Shown: positions 11,286 through 23,900 of the stretch, in pieces | Position numbering within the stretch: position 1 is the first letter of the stretch | Layout: every line of letters starts with the position of its first letter | Source of the DNA: Siderastrea radians | Lineage: Eukaryota; Cnidaria; Anthozoa; Scleractinia; Rhizangiidae | Direction of reading: 5' to 3' | Length of the DNA stretch: 64,000 bases | Assembly (NCBI GenBank): GCA_964017195.1 | Contig: OZ024896.1 | Location: 32,386,307-32,450,306 of the forward strand | The notes under the pieces: generated by a model | Seen by the model: only the letters and a program-made list of their open reading frames with translations | Databases searched by the model: none | Told to the model about the DNA's origin: nothing | Position numbers and translations under genes: made by a program

Positions 11286-12561
11286 ATGTATGATAACCTG
11301 GATTATATGCAAGCTGCTTTTCTGGAGGAGGAGGGAAATTTGTTGGCTGTTGCTGCCTTGGTTGTTCGTGATAGAGTCCAGCGTCGACGTCAAAGGCAAA
11401 GGCAAAGAGAAGTTGGGGTTAAACCATGGCTCCTGCGTCGTCCTGTTTTTGATCAGTACGAAAACCTTCTGGTTGAATTAAATCGAGAGGACCCTCGAGG
11501 TTATAAGAACTTTCTGCGAGTAACCCCTGAACTTTTTAACGAATTAGTGGACCGCATTGGACCCCATCTACAGAAAAATACTACCTTTTGGCGTAAGTCC
11601 CTGGAGCCAGGTTTAAGAATTGCAATAACTCTGCGCTACATGGCAACAGGTGATTCCTATAAAAGTCTTCAGTATGGGTTCCGGGTGGCGCACAACACGA
11701 TCAGTAAAATCATTCCTGAGACCTGTGATGCCATTGTACTGGAGCTTTCGGATGAGGTGATGCATTGCCCAAACAGCCCCGAGGAATGGAAAGAGGTAGC
11801 CGATAAGTTTTCGAAAAGATGGAACTTTCACAACACCATCGATGGGAAGCATGTGGCCCTACGCTGTCTTCCTTCTGCTGGATCACTCTATTATAACTAT
11901 AAGGGTTTTCGTTCAGTGATTTTACTCGCCCTTGTTGATGCAGAATACAAGTTCTTGTTCACCGACGTGGGAAGCAAATGGAAATTGCTCCGATAGCACC
12001 ATCTTCAAAGAATGTGATTTGTTTGGTGCATTGCAAACAGGCAATCTGAAACTCCCTGAACCCGAACCACTTCCCAAGGATAATTAGCCACTGCCATATT
12101 ATATTGTGGGTGATGATGCTTTTGGCCTTAGAACATGGCTCATGAAACCCTACCCCCACCGCTGTATGACCATTAAACAGAGAATCTACAACTACAGGCT
12201 GTCAAGGGCACGGAGAGTTGTGGAGAACGCTTTCGGCATTTTGGTACACTGTTTTCGCTGCATGCTGACCACAATGCAACAGCACCCACACAGAGTGCAG
12301 AGCATTGTGATGGCGTGTTGTATCATGCATAACCTGTTAGCCATCCGGTACTTACAGCAACATGCACACGTGGCAGATGTGGAGGATCCAGATACCCATA
12401 ATGTGATCCCTGGTGCCTGGTGGGACGAGGAAACACTCGTGGGCCTGCAGACTATTGGGAGGAATACTTCTGCAAAGGTAGCGAAAATCCAGCGAAACTA
12501 CCTCAAGGACTATTACAACACTCCCATCGGCAAGGTCTCATGGCAGGAGAAAATGATCTGA
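11286..12561 (+). pseudogene. HARBI1-like: HARBI1-type DDE transposase, frameshifted
   Basis: Homologous in layout to Harbinger transposase/HARBI1, the nuclease that cuts and joins DNA at the element ends. The first 236 codons include FDQYENLLVEL, an HTH-like region (LRIAITLRYMATGDSYKSLQ), and the first two catalytic aspartates in IDGKH (residue 186) and ALVDAEYKF (residue 218). One extra A near 11970 shifts the frame to a stop. The other frame continues with CSDSTIF, an in-frame TAG at 12085-12087, then VGDDAF (third aspartate), RRVVENAFGIL and the C-terminus ending at 12561. The motif before IDGKH is about three residues shorter than usual. Not functional as read. Confidence 0.92.
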
Positions 12562-12973
12562 TGTGTAGTATTACATTTATAATCAATATTTGGAAAAGGT
12601 ACTGAATAAACATTTATTACAAAGCATTCATTATGTCATAAGACAAACCGAACACCAATTATCAACTCATTTTAGTATCTGATAATGTTATATATCAGCC
12701 ACCATAAATTCGCAGGCGACAACAGCAAATTAATGGCAACAGGTGTATTATACATAATACACAAGTTGAACATGGGCAAAAGATTTCGCAAGAGCAAAAA
12801 GTCAAAAATGTTTGTTCAGGTTCTTGCTGACAGTTCACATTTCAATCTAAAAGGCCTGTTAGGTTCATGGCTTGAGAAATGTTCTGTGCAGTTCCTGCCT
12901 CTGATGAAGTTGGTGGTGTCACCGAGGAAGGCACCACTGGTAGTATTGGATAGAACATATTCAGATTGGCAAT
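12562..12973. other. Spacer between the convergent Harbinger genes
   Basis: Lies between the 3' ends of the transposase and the MADF partner. An AATAAA at about 12604 could be the transposase poly(A) signal. The + frame at 12685-13086 overlaps the antisense of the partner gene and is not supported. Confidence 0.5.
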
Positions 12974-15240
12974 TCAGGGAAAAGCAAATGAGGGTTTATA
13001 GCACCCTGGGCTTTGAGGTAGATGTTGACCATATCCAGCGACTGGTCCAAGGGCTGTGTAACTCACTGAGCCTGGCGGTGTACTGAGCGATCTCTGTCGA
13101 TAAGCTTGTGCCGGTTGTTGCGGCTGATCTGGAAGCTGATGCTGATGGTAAACTTCATATGACGCTGAAGGTTTCTGCTCAGACCGCGTAACATAGGTGT
13201 GTACCAGCCTCTGACAAGCCATGGTGAAGTCAAACCACAATTCAGGTTTAATCTGATTGAGCTGAGTCGACAAATAGGAGCAAAATTGGTTGACCACTTT
13301 TTCTTGTGTTGATTTGGGCTGCATCATCGCCTTGCGTTCTTCAGAGGCTTTGTCTGCCCTCTTTAAAAGTGTTTCAACCAAAGTGTCTGTGCTATCTCCG
13401 TTCCCAGCTGACTTCCCCTTGCCCTTGGATTTAGCCTTACGTTGTGGTTCCTCTACAGCAGCTGTGGCCTCAGGTTCCTCCTCCCGTATGGGAGGGATGC
13501 GAGTGATGTCACCAATATCGTCAATGTCCTCATCACTAAGTCCATCTCCCTCTGAGTTTCTATCAGCAGCTGTGGAAGTGGATGGTTTGCGACCAGACAC
13601 TTTAGGGAACTGTAACAGGAACATAAAATATATTATGAATACGCAGAATTAACATCCGTCATATTTGGATTTTGCAGGTGATCCACATGAAATGTAGCAG
13701 CCTGAGAGGCCGTCTGCCTTGTCCAGAAGTCCTTGATGAAACCAAGTTAATTTAGCAGAAGTTCCGTACATATTGTGTTGAGGAACATTGTGCTGCGTGA
13801 CAAAATAGAATATAAAGCAACTCTAAATGCTATAGTATTACTGTAAGTAGTAAACCAATGTTAGAACCGTTATAAACATGTCGACAATAGGTGTTCCAGT
13901 GCTGCTACTGTTACCGGGGCCACCTCGACAAAGTTAACCAATCACAAAGCAGAACGGGAACAATAGATTCCAACATTTTGAAGTTAAAATATCATTGTGC
14001 TGTACTCGACATTTCATTATTCAAGTTGAAAATTTTGGAATCTATTGTTCCCGTTCCGCTTTGTGATTGGTTAACTTTGTCGAGGTGGCCCCGGTAACAG
14101 TAGCAGCACTGTAAAGCAATATTACATTACGAATAAAATCCAATGTTATGGCACTACAACAATTATTACTTAGTATGAATGGCGCATAATACATTAACAT
14201 TGCCCAGCCCTGTTGAGGATGTGTGAACAAATAGATAATACATGTTGTGCTTGTGCCTTGAAACATAGTCATTGGTTTGTGTTATTTTGTAATGTACATT
14301 TTAGTGTACATTTTTATGTTGATGCCTGTATACCTTGGCCGATTGGCGGCTACCCACTCTTTTGATATGCCTGTCTAGGAACTGGAACGAATTAAAAATA
14401 TACTGATCCCGCTCCGTGAACTCGGGTGCAGCCTGCACTGACTTCATGTTCTTGAGCTTTCCATACCGGGTACGCATGTTCGAGAAAAACAGCTTCAATT
14501 GGTTAACTGAAATAAGGAAATTTCATTTTTTAAATATTACTATATGATCAATAACAAATCAGCTAAAGTGGAAATCCTCGAACAAAGTTATTGCGAAGTA
14601 CATGAAATATTTAAGCGACCTCTGCCATCATGATATTCATCATCATCATAATCAGCATTGTGTTTTGTTTATTATAAATTTAAGTTAAAGTTACTGTAAA
14701 TTTTGGGCACATGTGGACACTTACCAGTACACGGTGGGCGTAAGGAGGCTGCTTTCTCTTCCAGGAGGCGCTGCTTCTGCTGTGTGTCCTTGTAGATTTT
14801 TAACTTCTTGTTATAGAAGAGTTCATGGTCTTTGTACCACTCGGATAGGTCGACCTCTTGAGCGTCAGTGAATATTTATCAATCCGTTCCCTTTTTAATT
14901 TTTTTGCTTTTCGGTTGATCTTCATCTTGATCCTCCTGATGTGTTACCTCATCCGTGGGAGACGATGCATTCAAAATTTCTTCACGTGCCTCCAGTCCGT
15001 CCGCACAACAGCATGTCATTGTGGAAAAGCAGGTGATTGATTGTTCTTGTTGTTTACGAAGGCCACATGATGAGGGTTCATCCGTGTCAACATCGATTCT
15101 TTGGAAGGTTCACAGTGCACTACCACCTCTGCTGCAACTGATGGGACATTAATTGATGGGTCTGGGCCAACCGGAGAGGGCTCGTTCGTCGCAAATGGAA
15201 CAACTGTACGCTTTCTATTCTTTCTGTGCGTCGGCATCAT
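12974..15240 (-). pseudogene. MADF-domain (Myb/SANT-like) Harbinger partner, broken
   Basis: The second Harbinger protein is a DNA-binding partner that brings the transposase to the nucleus and to the element ends. Three exons can be read on the - strand: exon 1 about 15240-14725 (EWYKDHELFYNKKLKIYKD, then EEKAASLRPP, ending at a GTAAGT donor), exon 2 14506-14334 (VNQLKLFFSNMRTRYGKLK, ending at GTATAC) and exon 3 13609-12974 (FPKVSGRKPST, then an acidic and Lys-rich linker, and LWFDFTMACQRLVHTYV). Exons 1 and 2 make up the MADF fold. In exon 1 the frame upstream of EWYKD meets TGA and TAA near 14880, so the N-terminus is disconnected. Confidence 0.75.
13897..14111. mobile_element. 215-bp palindromic MITE inside the Harbinger element
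   Basis: The first and last roughly 80 bases are inverted copies (CAGTGCTGCTACTG at both ends) around a short A/T-rich centre. It lies in the intron between exons 2 and 3 of the MADF partner, so it probably inserted into an already resident Harbinger copy. No clear target duplication. Confidence 0.75.
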
Positions 15241-15755
15241 GCGATTTGGTAGGTGTCACCTTTCCCATGATCCATATAGTCACGTGGTACAAACAGGAAG
15301 TGACCAGGGTTTTGGAACAGGAACTGAAATTGGTTCTTGTTGACGTCTTGCCAGTATCTTGCTAGATCGCGCTAGCTCATCGAGCCATCGTAGTGGCATC
15401 GTCCTGGCATCGTGGCGTAGTCTTGGGTTGCCGTCGGTGAGGTGTCCAATGTGATCGATCACGAATCACCAAGATGCTGTTGCAGTCGACCACGGCAACG
15501 CTACGGTGGTACTACGATGCTACTACGAAGGTGTTACGTTTGTATAGGAATTTGTTTGTGCTACGATGCACCACGATTTTTTTGGACATGTCCAAAAACA
15601 TCGTGGTCCTTTCAGGTGTCGTCACGGTCCATTAAGGCGCACCACGAATTGCTACGGTCGACCACGAATTTCGTCCCGACGCCACTGCGATTTTTAAAAA
15701 TTCCAAAATCGTGAACGACCGTATGAAAATTCGTGTATGTGAGAAAGGGGCTTTA

Positions 15756-17910
15756 TGGGAACTCGCACTATGACCCTATGATAGCATTTTTTGATTGAAT
15801 GAAATCTCATGGAGATAATTAAGAAAAAAGGCTAAAACACTGGGGAAAAAAGGCATCCACGTATAGTTTTGCCCCCTTAAAAAGGAGTTTTGTTAAGTTC
15901 TCTTGCAGGACACAAACTCTTACCCCAGGAGAGGCTTTCTTGGATTCAAAGTCCTGCACGTTCTACTGAGCCATACGAATACCTGAGTAAAGTGCAAATT
16001 TAAGAAGCTAAGGGTTTGAATGTGACGTCACAAAATCTACCATTTGACAATTGAAAGTTTATTTTCTTCTGCCTAAGGGTTTAAAGAATAAACGAAACAG
16101 GCGAAGATGATAACGAAAACTTAAGACAAATACAAACGAAACAAGAGACTGTTATCCAAACTTTTATACTTTTTATACGAAAAAAAAAAACGTACACCGA
16201 AAACAGATACTAAGTGGCTTCGAAATATCGTGAGATAAAACAGTTGTCGCTTGCGCACTGAACGACCACAAGTACCTATTATCTGGAGAATTGTTTAGAT
16301 GACATACCATACATGCGATATGAAAGATAAAGAGCTGTGGTGTTTCAGAGGTGATGTCTACAGTTATACAACCTGTACTGTAAGAGAAACGTGAAACTAT
16401 ATCAAACAGAGCCTTTATTCTACATGTTAGGAACTGAGCCTTCGTTTAGTGAAAAATCCTTATTTCGTTTTTTTTGCACTCACGAGTTGGCTCATAGGAG
16501 CCCTTTATTAGATCGCATTTCACCAAAACAGGCTGGAGTTCAGTTTTTGTTTGGCTAGAGATGTTCGTAAGGGCGGCACCCTTTCTCCTCCACAGAGGCC
16601 TTTTTCACCCTCAAATGGAGCAGAGCGGAGACTGGAGGGGGCGAAAGACATTACGTCCGAAACAATGACTCATCCACTCTTTCATGCTTTCACGCTTTAA
16701 CCGATGACATCATCTAAAAAGGAATTCTCATCAGTACGGGAGGCTCATACAGAGTCAGGAGCAAAGTACATGACTTAGGGTAACTAATGCATATTACTGC
16801 ATTGTGGTTAACTCGAGATAAAAAGATAATATTAACAATGTATTTTGTTTTTGTTGTTTTCAAACGAAACAATTTATTAGCATATTTTTGTATTTTATTA
16901 GATTTTATTGACTCTTAGAGGGACGTAAGCCAGTGCAAGTTGTAATAAAATGCCAATTTTTAGATTCTTAATTTTCATTCCAATACAGCGTGCACAAGTA
17001 ATCCGACATTTGGAACCCCACTGTGCGCCACAAAGATCTGTTCACCCGCAGGGCAATTAACCCTTTCACTCCCAGAGTCAGTTATAGCGACATTAAGGTG
17101 ATTCTGACATCTGAGTCTGTGGATGAAATCCTGTAGTGTTTCCATTCAAATGAAACCTCTTCAGCAGTACTTTCACATGACACTTTTTTATATTTCAGTA
17201 TTTTACAAATGAAATTTGGGATTTGTCTTGAATTTTGATTTTAGGTACTCTTGGGAGTGAAAGGGTTAAAGGGATTCTCCTGTTCTCTTGTCACCGTTAC
17301 AACCCGGCATACTCGCATGAAATTGCGTGATGAAATAAACTGCACGGCAGACATCACCGCATCAGTGACTTAGATACCACTCCTAAAATTTTGTTTCTTT
17401 TTAACAACGTGGATCCTATTGTGTGTAGGTCCACTGCTGCTTTCATTGATGATTCAATGTTGAGTCCACAATTTTATGTTTGATATAACTTAACTATTGT
17501 AATGCGGATTTTTATAAATTAGGAGTTGATACCACCAATACATATGGGAATAATAAAACAAATTGTTGTTGATGTTGCATTGGTCGCTGGCTGTAAGGGC
17601 TTTGGGACATGTTGAGACATTAGTGGATCTAAGTTTTGAACGTGTTGATGAAATCCTACAGCGTGACCAATTTAAAATAAAGGCTTTTGAACACAGTATC
17701 TTAACCTGCAGTGCTGTTTTGTTTTTTTGCAAAAGAGTGAACAGAGAAAAAATTTCAAATACGACATTTTCATTAATTTTCTAGTGATCGTAGTCGACGT
17801 GGAAACAATTGCTGATTCATTCAATAACAATTTGTTCGCCAAGATATGCGCTCCGTGTCTTCCACTGCGGCTGTTAACTAAACTGTTCTCTTAACTGTTA
17901 ACTGAGAACT
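15756..17910. other. Region upstream of gene A (duplicated)
   Basis: No gene. From about 15850 it matches 31390 onward upstream of gene B. The match is broken near 16710, where copy B carries about 2.7 kb extra, and resumes at about 34990 of copy B. A further repeat at 17640-17770 (TTGAACACAGTATCTTAAC) recurs at 19370 and 37960 in both copies. Promoter elements for gene A were not identified. Confidence 0.5.
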
Positions 17911-17965
17911 ATGGCTGTTATCTTGATGCTTGTGTTCCTGGCCGGAGGGGTCTCGATGAGCCAAG
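17911..17965 (+). other. Gene A exon 1: signal peptide
   Basis: Eighteen codons from ATG plus one base, ending at a GTAAGT donor. Gene B exon 1 (36680-36734) differs at only a few codons. The start is supported by the conserved ATG context (GAGAACTATGG) in both copies. Confidence 0.8.
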
Positions 17966-20900
17966 GTAAGTTGTATAAACTATTTTACTACAAAAAATCA
18001 AGTTTGAAAAATGTCAGCTATGTTCTCTCGTAGATGATGACAGTTTTTAAGGGAAGATTGAAGACTTGATAGGGCGGCATGAAACGGGTGTAAAGTACCA
18101 AAAGTGTTGAGCCTTCTCTTATTTTGGTGTTGGTTTGAACTAAAGGATGTTTGAGATACCTCTCTTAGTTTTCTCTTGGCTGCTTCTTTCAACAGGCATG
18201 TTAGAAGGTCGTGTCAAGGTCGCACATGCAGTTGTTTTCATAATTCGAGGTCACAAGCTTCGAGGCTTTGCCGAGTTAAGCTAAACTGGAACAGGTGACA
18301 TTATCTAAAAAACTAGCGACATCGGATGACCGAATGAGCGACAGGCGACTGAAATGAGGAATCGAAATTTCACAGCGACACAATAAGCGCCAAAAAAGAC
18401 AGCGAAATTAAACGTTTTTCTGTTGCAACCATTACAAAAACCAGACAATTCCGTTTTACCAATCTGTGTAGACGCTTGAAGGGCAAAAAAGTAACTTAAT
18501 TAAATAACCAGTATGTAAACAGTAACTCCGTTCGTTTCAAGGAGTTAAAGGTATTCAAAGAAAATGTCTAGTGACAGCTACGATGTGGCTCGTGTAGGTC
18601 GAAAACGACAGCGTCATTTGCTGATACTACATGCAGGGCGACATGATCATGACATGAGCTGACATGATAAAACCGGCCTTGGAAAGCACAGTTCTACCTT
18701 ATTTTCATAATTGCACGTCAAAGGCCTTGAACGTTGAAAACGTAGATTTCATTAGATTTAAGTAAAAACCCTGCTCACGAAAAAAACCAAATAAACTTCG
18801 GCTTGGAAGTGCTTTACATAACAATTTGAACTGCCAGACAAAATAAAACACTAGAAACTTACAGTTGAAAATCTGTTCTTTTTGTCGTTTAGACGAAAGA
18901 GAAAACGTTTCCTATTCTCTTGTCATCTTTACAACCAGATTCGAATGATAGTTTTCATTAAAATCAATAACAGATATCACCATTTACCACAACCAGTGCG
19001 TAACACTTCCAAATTGAATGTTGTTACTCAGTCTGACAACAGCAGGAATCCTTTTGTGTGTGGGTCCACTGCTACTTACATTTATGATTGAATGTTTAGT
19101 CAAAGGTTACAGCCACTTCTCTCATCATGCCCCTCAAAGCCCTTACGAGCTGGAGACCAACATCAACAACAATTTATGTCACTCATTAATTATAAAAAAA
19201 ATCAACATTTCGTACTCAACATTGAATAATAAATGAAAGTAGCAGTGGACCTACACACAAAAGGATCCCTGCTGTTGAGACTGAACTGAGGAACTTAACG
19301 GTTGGCTTACTGACAAAACACAACAGTCAAAATATTCATGCACAACATATTGTCCGGGAGGCTTTTAAACACAGTATCTCAACTTGTGGTGCTATTTTGT
19401 TTTCTCGAAAGAGTGAACAAAGAGAACTTTTCAAATGCGATATTGATATTAATAAAGAAAGTGATAACCAAGGATCAGATGTCTTGATATTTAGACAAAT
19501 CCTCCTTACTAGTTCCATAAGAAACATATGGAGATCACTAAAGGAGAATATGAGTTTTGCATCAGAGCTTAAAGGGTTAAGAAACTGTTGACCTTCACGG
19601 CAATAGATAGGATTCTTGAAAAAAAAAGTCACTGAAATAAAGAGCTCGTCGAAACAAGAGTGTTTTTCACCCGGTTGTTGAAAGCAGTGAAATGAGTGGA
19701 ACGATCAATCCATGGCACCCATGGCTGGTGCGTTGTTATACCAAGCTAAGCTGGGAGGCCTTGGCATGCTAGAAGCAAATCCATCCATTTTCGGTTCTAA
19801 TATCAAGGGGGGGGGGGGTCGCATGACCGATGTCTGGGTGTTGGGGTGCCGCTGAGGCTCTGAAACCCTGACGCTGTTTAGGACAAAAAATTCCTTAAAA
19901 TACCAACCCTGTTCTGAAAAAACAACTTTCATTTTAGGTCCCTGTTTAGGACAAATGGCGAATTACACACTCTCTAGATGCACATAATTTTAAAGTGTTT
20001 AAAGACCGGCAAACGGCTCCGATCTAGGAATGCTGGATACTGTATGAGCCATATTTAACAACGACAATCGTGCAACTATACTTCAGCCTCTGTAGGAGAA
20101 GTTCAGACCCTGTATAGGACAAACTAGCACTAAAATTATATTACCCTGTTCACAGTGTGTGTTCGCAGAGTGTTAAACGGCCTTTTAACTTCGCAGAGTG
20201 TTCAACGGCCTTTTAACCCTGATGATGACATACATGCCGAAAACGTTTGGTTCCTTTTAATTGTTTATACACCCTCCCTTTTTATCTTTTTTAGCCTTGT
20301 ATATACATCAATAATAATAATAATAATGATGATGATGATGATGATGATGATGAATGGTCACACTGTATCATTTCACAACTTGTCGCGAGACAATGTAGCG
20401 TTGCACGTTGAGATTGCGCACTGCGCGTATATAGAGAACCACCTCTGTGTACAAAAAACTCTCTTGCTGCAAAATGTAGAAGCAACGTCTACTTTTCTTC
20501 GCATTTGTTGCTCCACAAGTTGCACGAAATTGTTGCTCGTATTCGCCTGACCTTAATGCTCAAATTTAGTAACTGAACAAGAATGGAAAGAATAAATGCA
20601 GAAGAATATTCACACTGTTAAAGGGAAACAAACGGCGAGGTAATAATGAAAGATTTTCATTGGTATTCAGTTGTTATTTTATCTTATTATCATGTATATT
20701 AAAAATTGAAAAATGAATTCGTAAGATTTCAAGTTCAACTTTTCGAGGAAAATTGAAAAATGAGTTCGAAAAGTTTCAATTGTAATTGTTTTTTAGGAAA
20801 ATTCCAGGTATCCAAGTCTTGCAGCTGCATGCCGAAATCTGAACTGAAAGATGCATATCGATTGTCCACAAACCTCCAAAAGGCGATCTATGCAGTCTAA

Positions 20901-23900
20901 ATGATTGTGCTTGTCCACTGTTTGTTCGCGATTTTCCTGCGAAATCGCGAAATTTTAGTCTCGCGAATTTGCACGAAATCAACTTAGTAACAAAATGATA
21001 GCTTTTGCTAACATCAGCTTCTTCCGCTTTGTTATAAACCGTGTAAAAATACATTTGTATTAGGAGGTATCCAGTGATGCGCAAAGCGTATGCGCAGTAA
21101 CAAAAGGAGGCTCTGTCCTTAAGTCAAGAAGAGCTCGTGGTTTTAACTGATGGTTTAATAAACGTTGGTTCAGATAATGTAGCAGTCAAATTGAAGCTTC
21201 TACACCCCCCGGGCAACCCCCCAGCCATTTGAACTTTTGAAGATTCGCTTGTTCAAATTCCCTCCCCTCGGGGCAAAACGGCCGTTCAAATGCCCCACCA
21301 ATGAGTACTGAGATCCCTCTTCTCAAAGACAAATTTCGTCTTCAATCAAACACTGTTCAAGCTTTTCAGAGTGAGATATGCCGTAATGACACCTCCAAAC
21401 TTGTTTAAAGACACTTTTGAAAGAGTTATTTACTAACAAAGGCGAAATTGTATCTTGGAAATCCGGCAAACCCTGCAAAAACAGAAAAAACTCACAGGCG
21501 TATTACACTAGAACAAGAGATAAATCTGGTTCAAATTCCGCACCCTTTCAAGGCAACGTTCAAATGCCCCCCCCCCCCCCCTCCCCGGGCAAGAATCACA
21601 GTCAAATGCCCGGGGTATGCCCGGGGGGATGTTGAAGCTTCAAATTGATCGGTACATAACACAAGAAATGCCTCGACGAAAAAGAGCATAAAATTGAGAC
21701 GTTCTTAAATTTTATAGGTCTAAACTTTGTAATTCAGGAAAATTAAAATTTTGTACCCTTCCGTCCTGGTCTGTTGACTAGTTGAGGCAAATACGGGACT
21801 TGATATTTCCGGGCACAGTTCTTCCCGTAACTCAGCTCTTTAGCAGGTTGCTCCATATGGCGAAGTTTCTAAATAGATCGGGCCATCAAGTTCTCAAAGA
21901 CCATTCAATTTGATCCTGGATAAAGTCAAGAACTTGTCGGTAAGAGGGGCGTGAATCAGGCCATTTACATCAGCAGTCGGAGCCTACAAACCCTCCCTCA
22001 GGGCAGACAGAGAGAGATAATTAAGTCGTTCTGTTCTAATTCTCAACCTGGCCATGTTCTTAGTATTTTGCTTAGTAAAATGCTGGCATACCTCAGCCTT
22101 GTCGGTCTTATAAAATAAAGGTTCTTGTTTGTAGAGCAATTAATAGGAGATATATTGATGTTATATCCTCATTCCTGGAGCTTTCCTCAAGGTTATATGT
22201 TTTGATTGTATTTTCTTGTTTATTTTAGCAGCTCTGACCTGCTTTGCGTGCTATGATTACCTCCCCGTGGGAATAGGATGCGTCGGTGCGTCGGTACTAA
22301 CGGAATGCTTACCAGGTGACGTCTGTTACACTCTCCAGTTCAAGATAAATCCAAATATATCCGCTCCGGAAAGAGGATGTTATCCCAGCGATTTCATCTT
22401 CTCCTTACCTTGTGATCAAGCGTGTTTTTCCCTGAACTCTTCTGAGTATGATGGTCAACTTCAATCTTGTTCGTTCGAATGCTGCAATCATACAGGATGC
22501 AATGCTGAGAACTTTACGATGACGACACTCCTGACCACTACTCCACTAGGTAAAGAAAACAACGGCTTTCTTTTTATGAATTCAGTGGTTTCCCCTATAA
22601 AATTAATATAGTATGAGCTATCTCATGCTTTACAATAGTATGAGTTGCAGTTATATTTGGTGGGTAATTTTAAAATTGACCAGGTTATCTTGAACGAGTT
22701 TGAAATATCACAAACTGAACATGTAGGATACTATTATTTCTTTATACACCTGAAAGGCCCAAACAAAAGGTCATAGAGTCATTTTCTGGTTCCCAGTGAG
22801 CCAGCCTGGGTTTTTTACGAGTTTGCAAGCCAAGGGTGAAATGGCGGGCACAAAATCCCCCCCACCCCCGCCCACTCCTTGACTTCAAGAGTATTAAGAC
22901 GGATTCCGCTCAACGTTCGAGCAATAAGTGCAAAAAATATTTACCAAAAAACTACTCATAGCACGGTAACATTTTAAATGCTATTTGAAACATCTCACTC
23001 TAGTTCACTTTCCCAAGTGACCCCGCGATGAAATTCTCAAGCATTCTCAAGAAAATTAATTTCAAATCTCGTTAAAGTATGCTAAAAACGGGCGCCATTT
23101 TGTTTTGAACTGACATGAAGCGTCTTTTTGATTGAAATATGGATAAATTCAAATCCAATTTTCTCTCGCGGGGTCAGCTTGGGAGCAAAAGTAACGATAA
23201 GTTCTTCTTATCTGTTCTCAAAATGTGACAGTGCTGCAAGTATTTTTTTGGTAACTTAATTTTTGCACTTACTGCTCGAACGTTGAGCGGAAATCGTCTT
23301 AAGCACTTAGATGGTGCATAACACGTCTAAAAGGTACGCAATATGAGCTGATGGCGTCACATGACATGAGATTACGCCCTGCTTTTCCAACAGCTTCAAA
23401 CTTGGATCAACCAAAACTGAATTTCATAATTTAATTTTCTAACAACCCCAAAGACCGTCACCAAAATTGGCCCAAAGATAGTCATAAACAACAAAAGAAC
23501 ATTAAATGGTCTAAAAATGTAAAAGTTAGCGCAATGAAATGAAAAATTATCATTTAAAATTCTGAAAAACTGGCTGTCAAAATATGGTTGCCATGACGAC
23601 ACCAAATTTGCAAAACAATAACATGTCATACCAAATTGTTTTCCTCAAAAATTATAGAAATGTCACAGAGTTTGGTGGAGTTTTCTTGCATATTAAAAAA
23701 AAATGTTATAAACGCTCAAAGTCAGCGCAGGCTTTTTGTGCCCTCACCCACACGAGTCATTTCACTTACGTTCCAATTTATCATCTTTCACACATTTTGC
23801 TTGTTGGCTACACAATCACATTTCAAGACAAATTGAAAACTAAATTCTCGCTTCAAAGATAACAATTATGTAAAATTACAGCTCACAGCTATTTAGCAAA

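Larger units (their letters stand above)
10866..15752. mobile_element. PIF/Harbinger DNA transposon, complete ends, broken genes
   Basis: The element is 4887 bp. Its ends are near-identical inverted repeats of about 67 bp starting AGCCCCTTTC, and it is flanked by TTA at 10863-10865 and 15753-15755, the 3-bp TWA duplication typical of the superfamily. It carries the two standard genes in convergent order: a HARBI1-type transposase (+) and a MADF-domain partner (-), both damaged. Both subterminal regions (about 10930-11200 and 15370-15690) are rich in CACGA, TACGA and their complements, which may be protein-binding sites. A 215-bp palindromic MITE sits inside the partner gene. Confidence 0.93.
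17966..22231 (+). other. Gene A intron 1
   Basis: About 4.27 kb, colinear with intron 1 of gene B. It contains repeats shared with copy B, a hammerhead-like motif at 20217-20250 that copy B lacks, an (AAT)n/(GAT)n stretch at 20310-20352, and a copy-A-only MITE at 21178-21656. No coding exon was found, though an alternative first exon cannot be excluded. Confidence 0.6.

Noticed and set aside
13290..13652. 120-codon + strand frame
   Set aside because: Antisense of the third exon of the MADF-type Harbinger partner.
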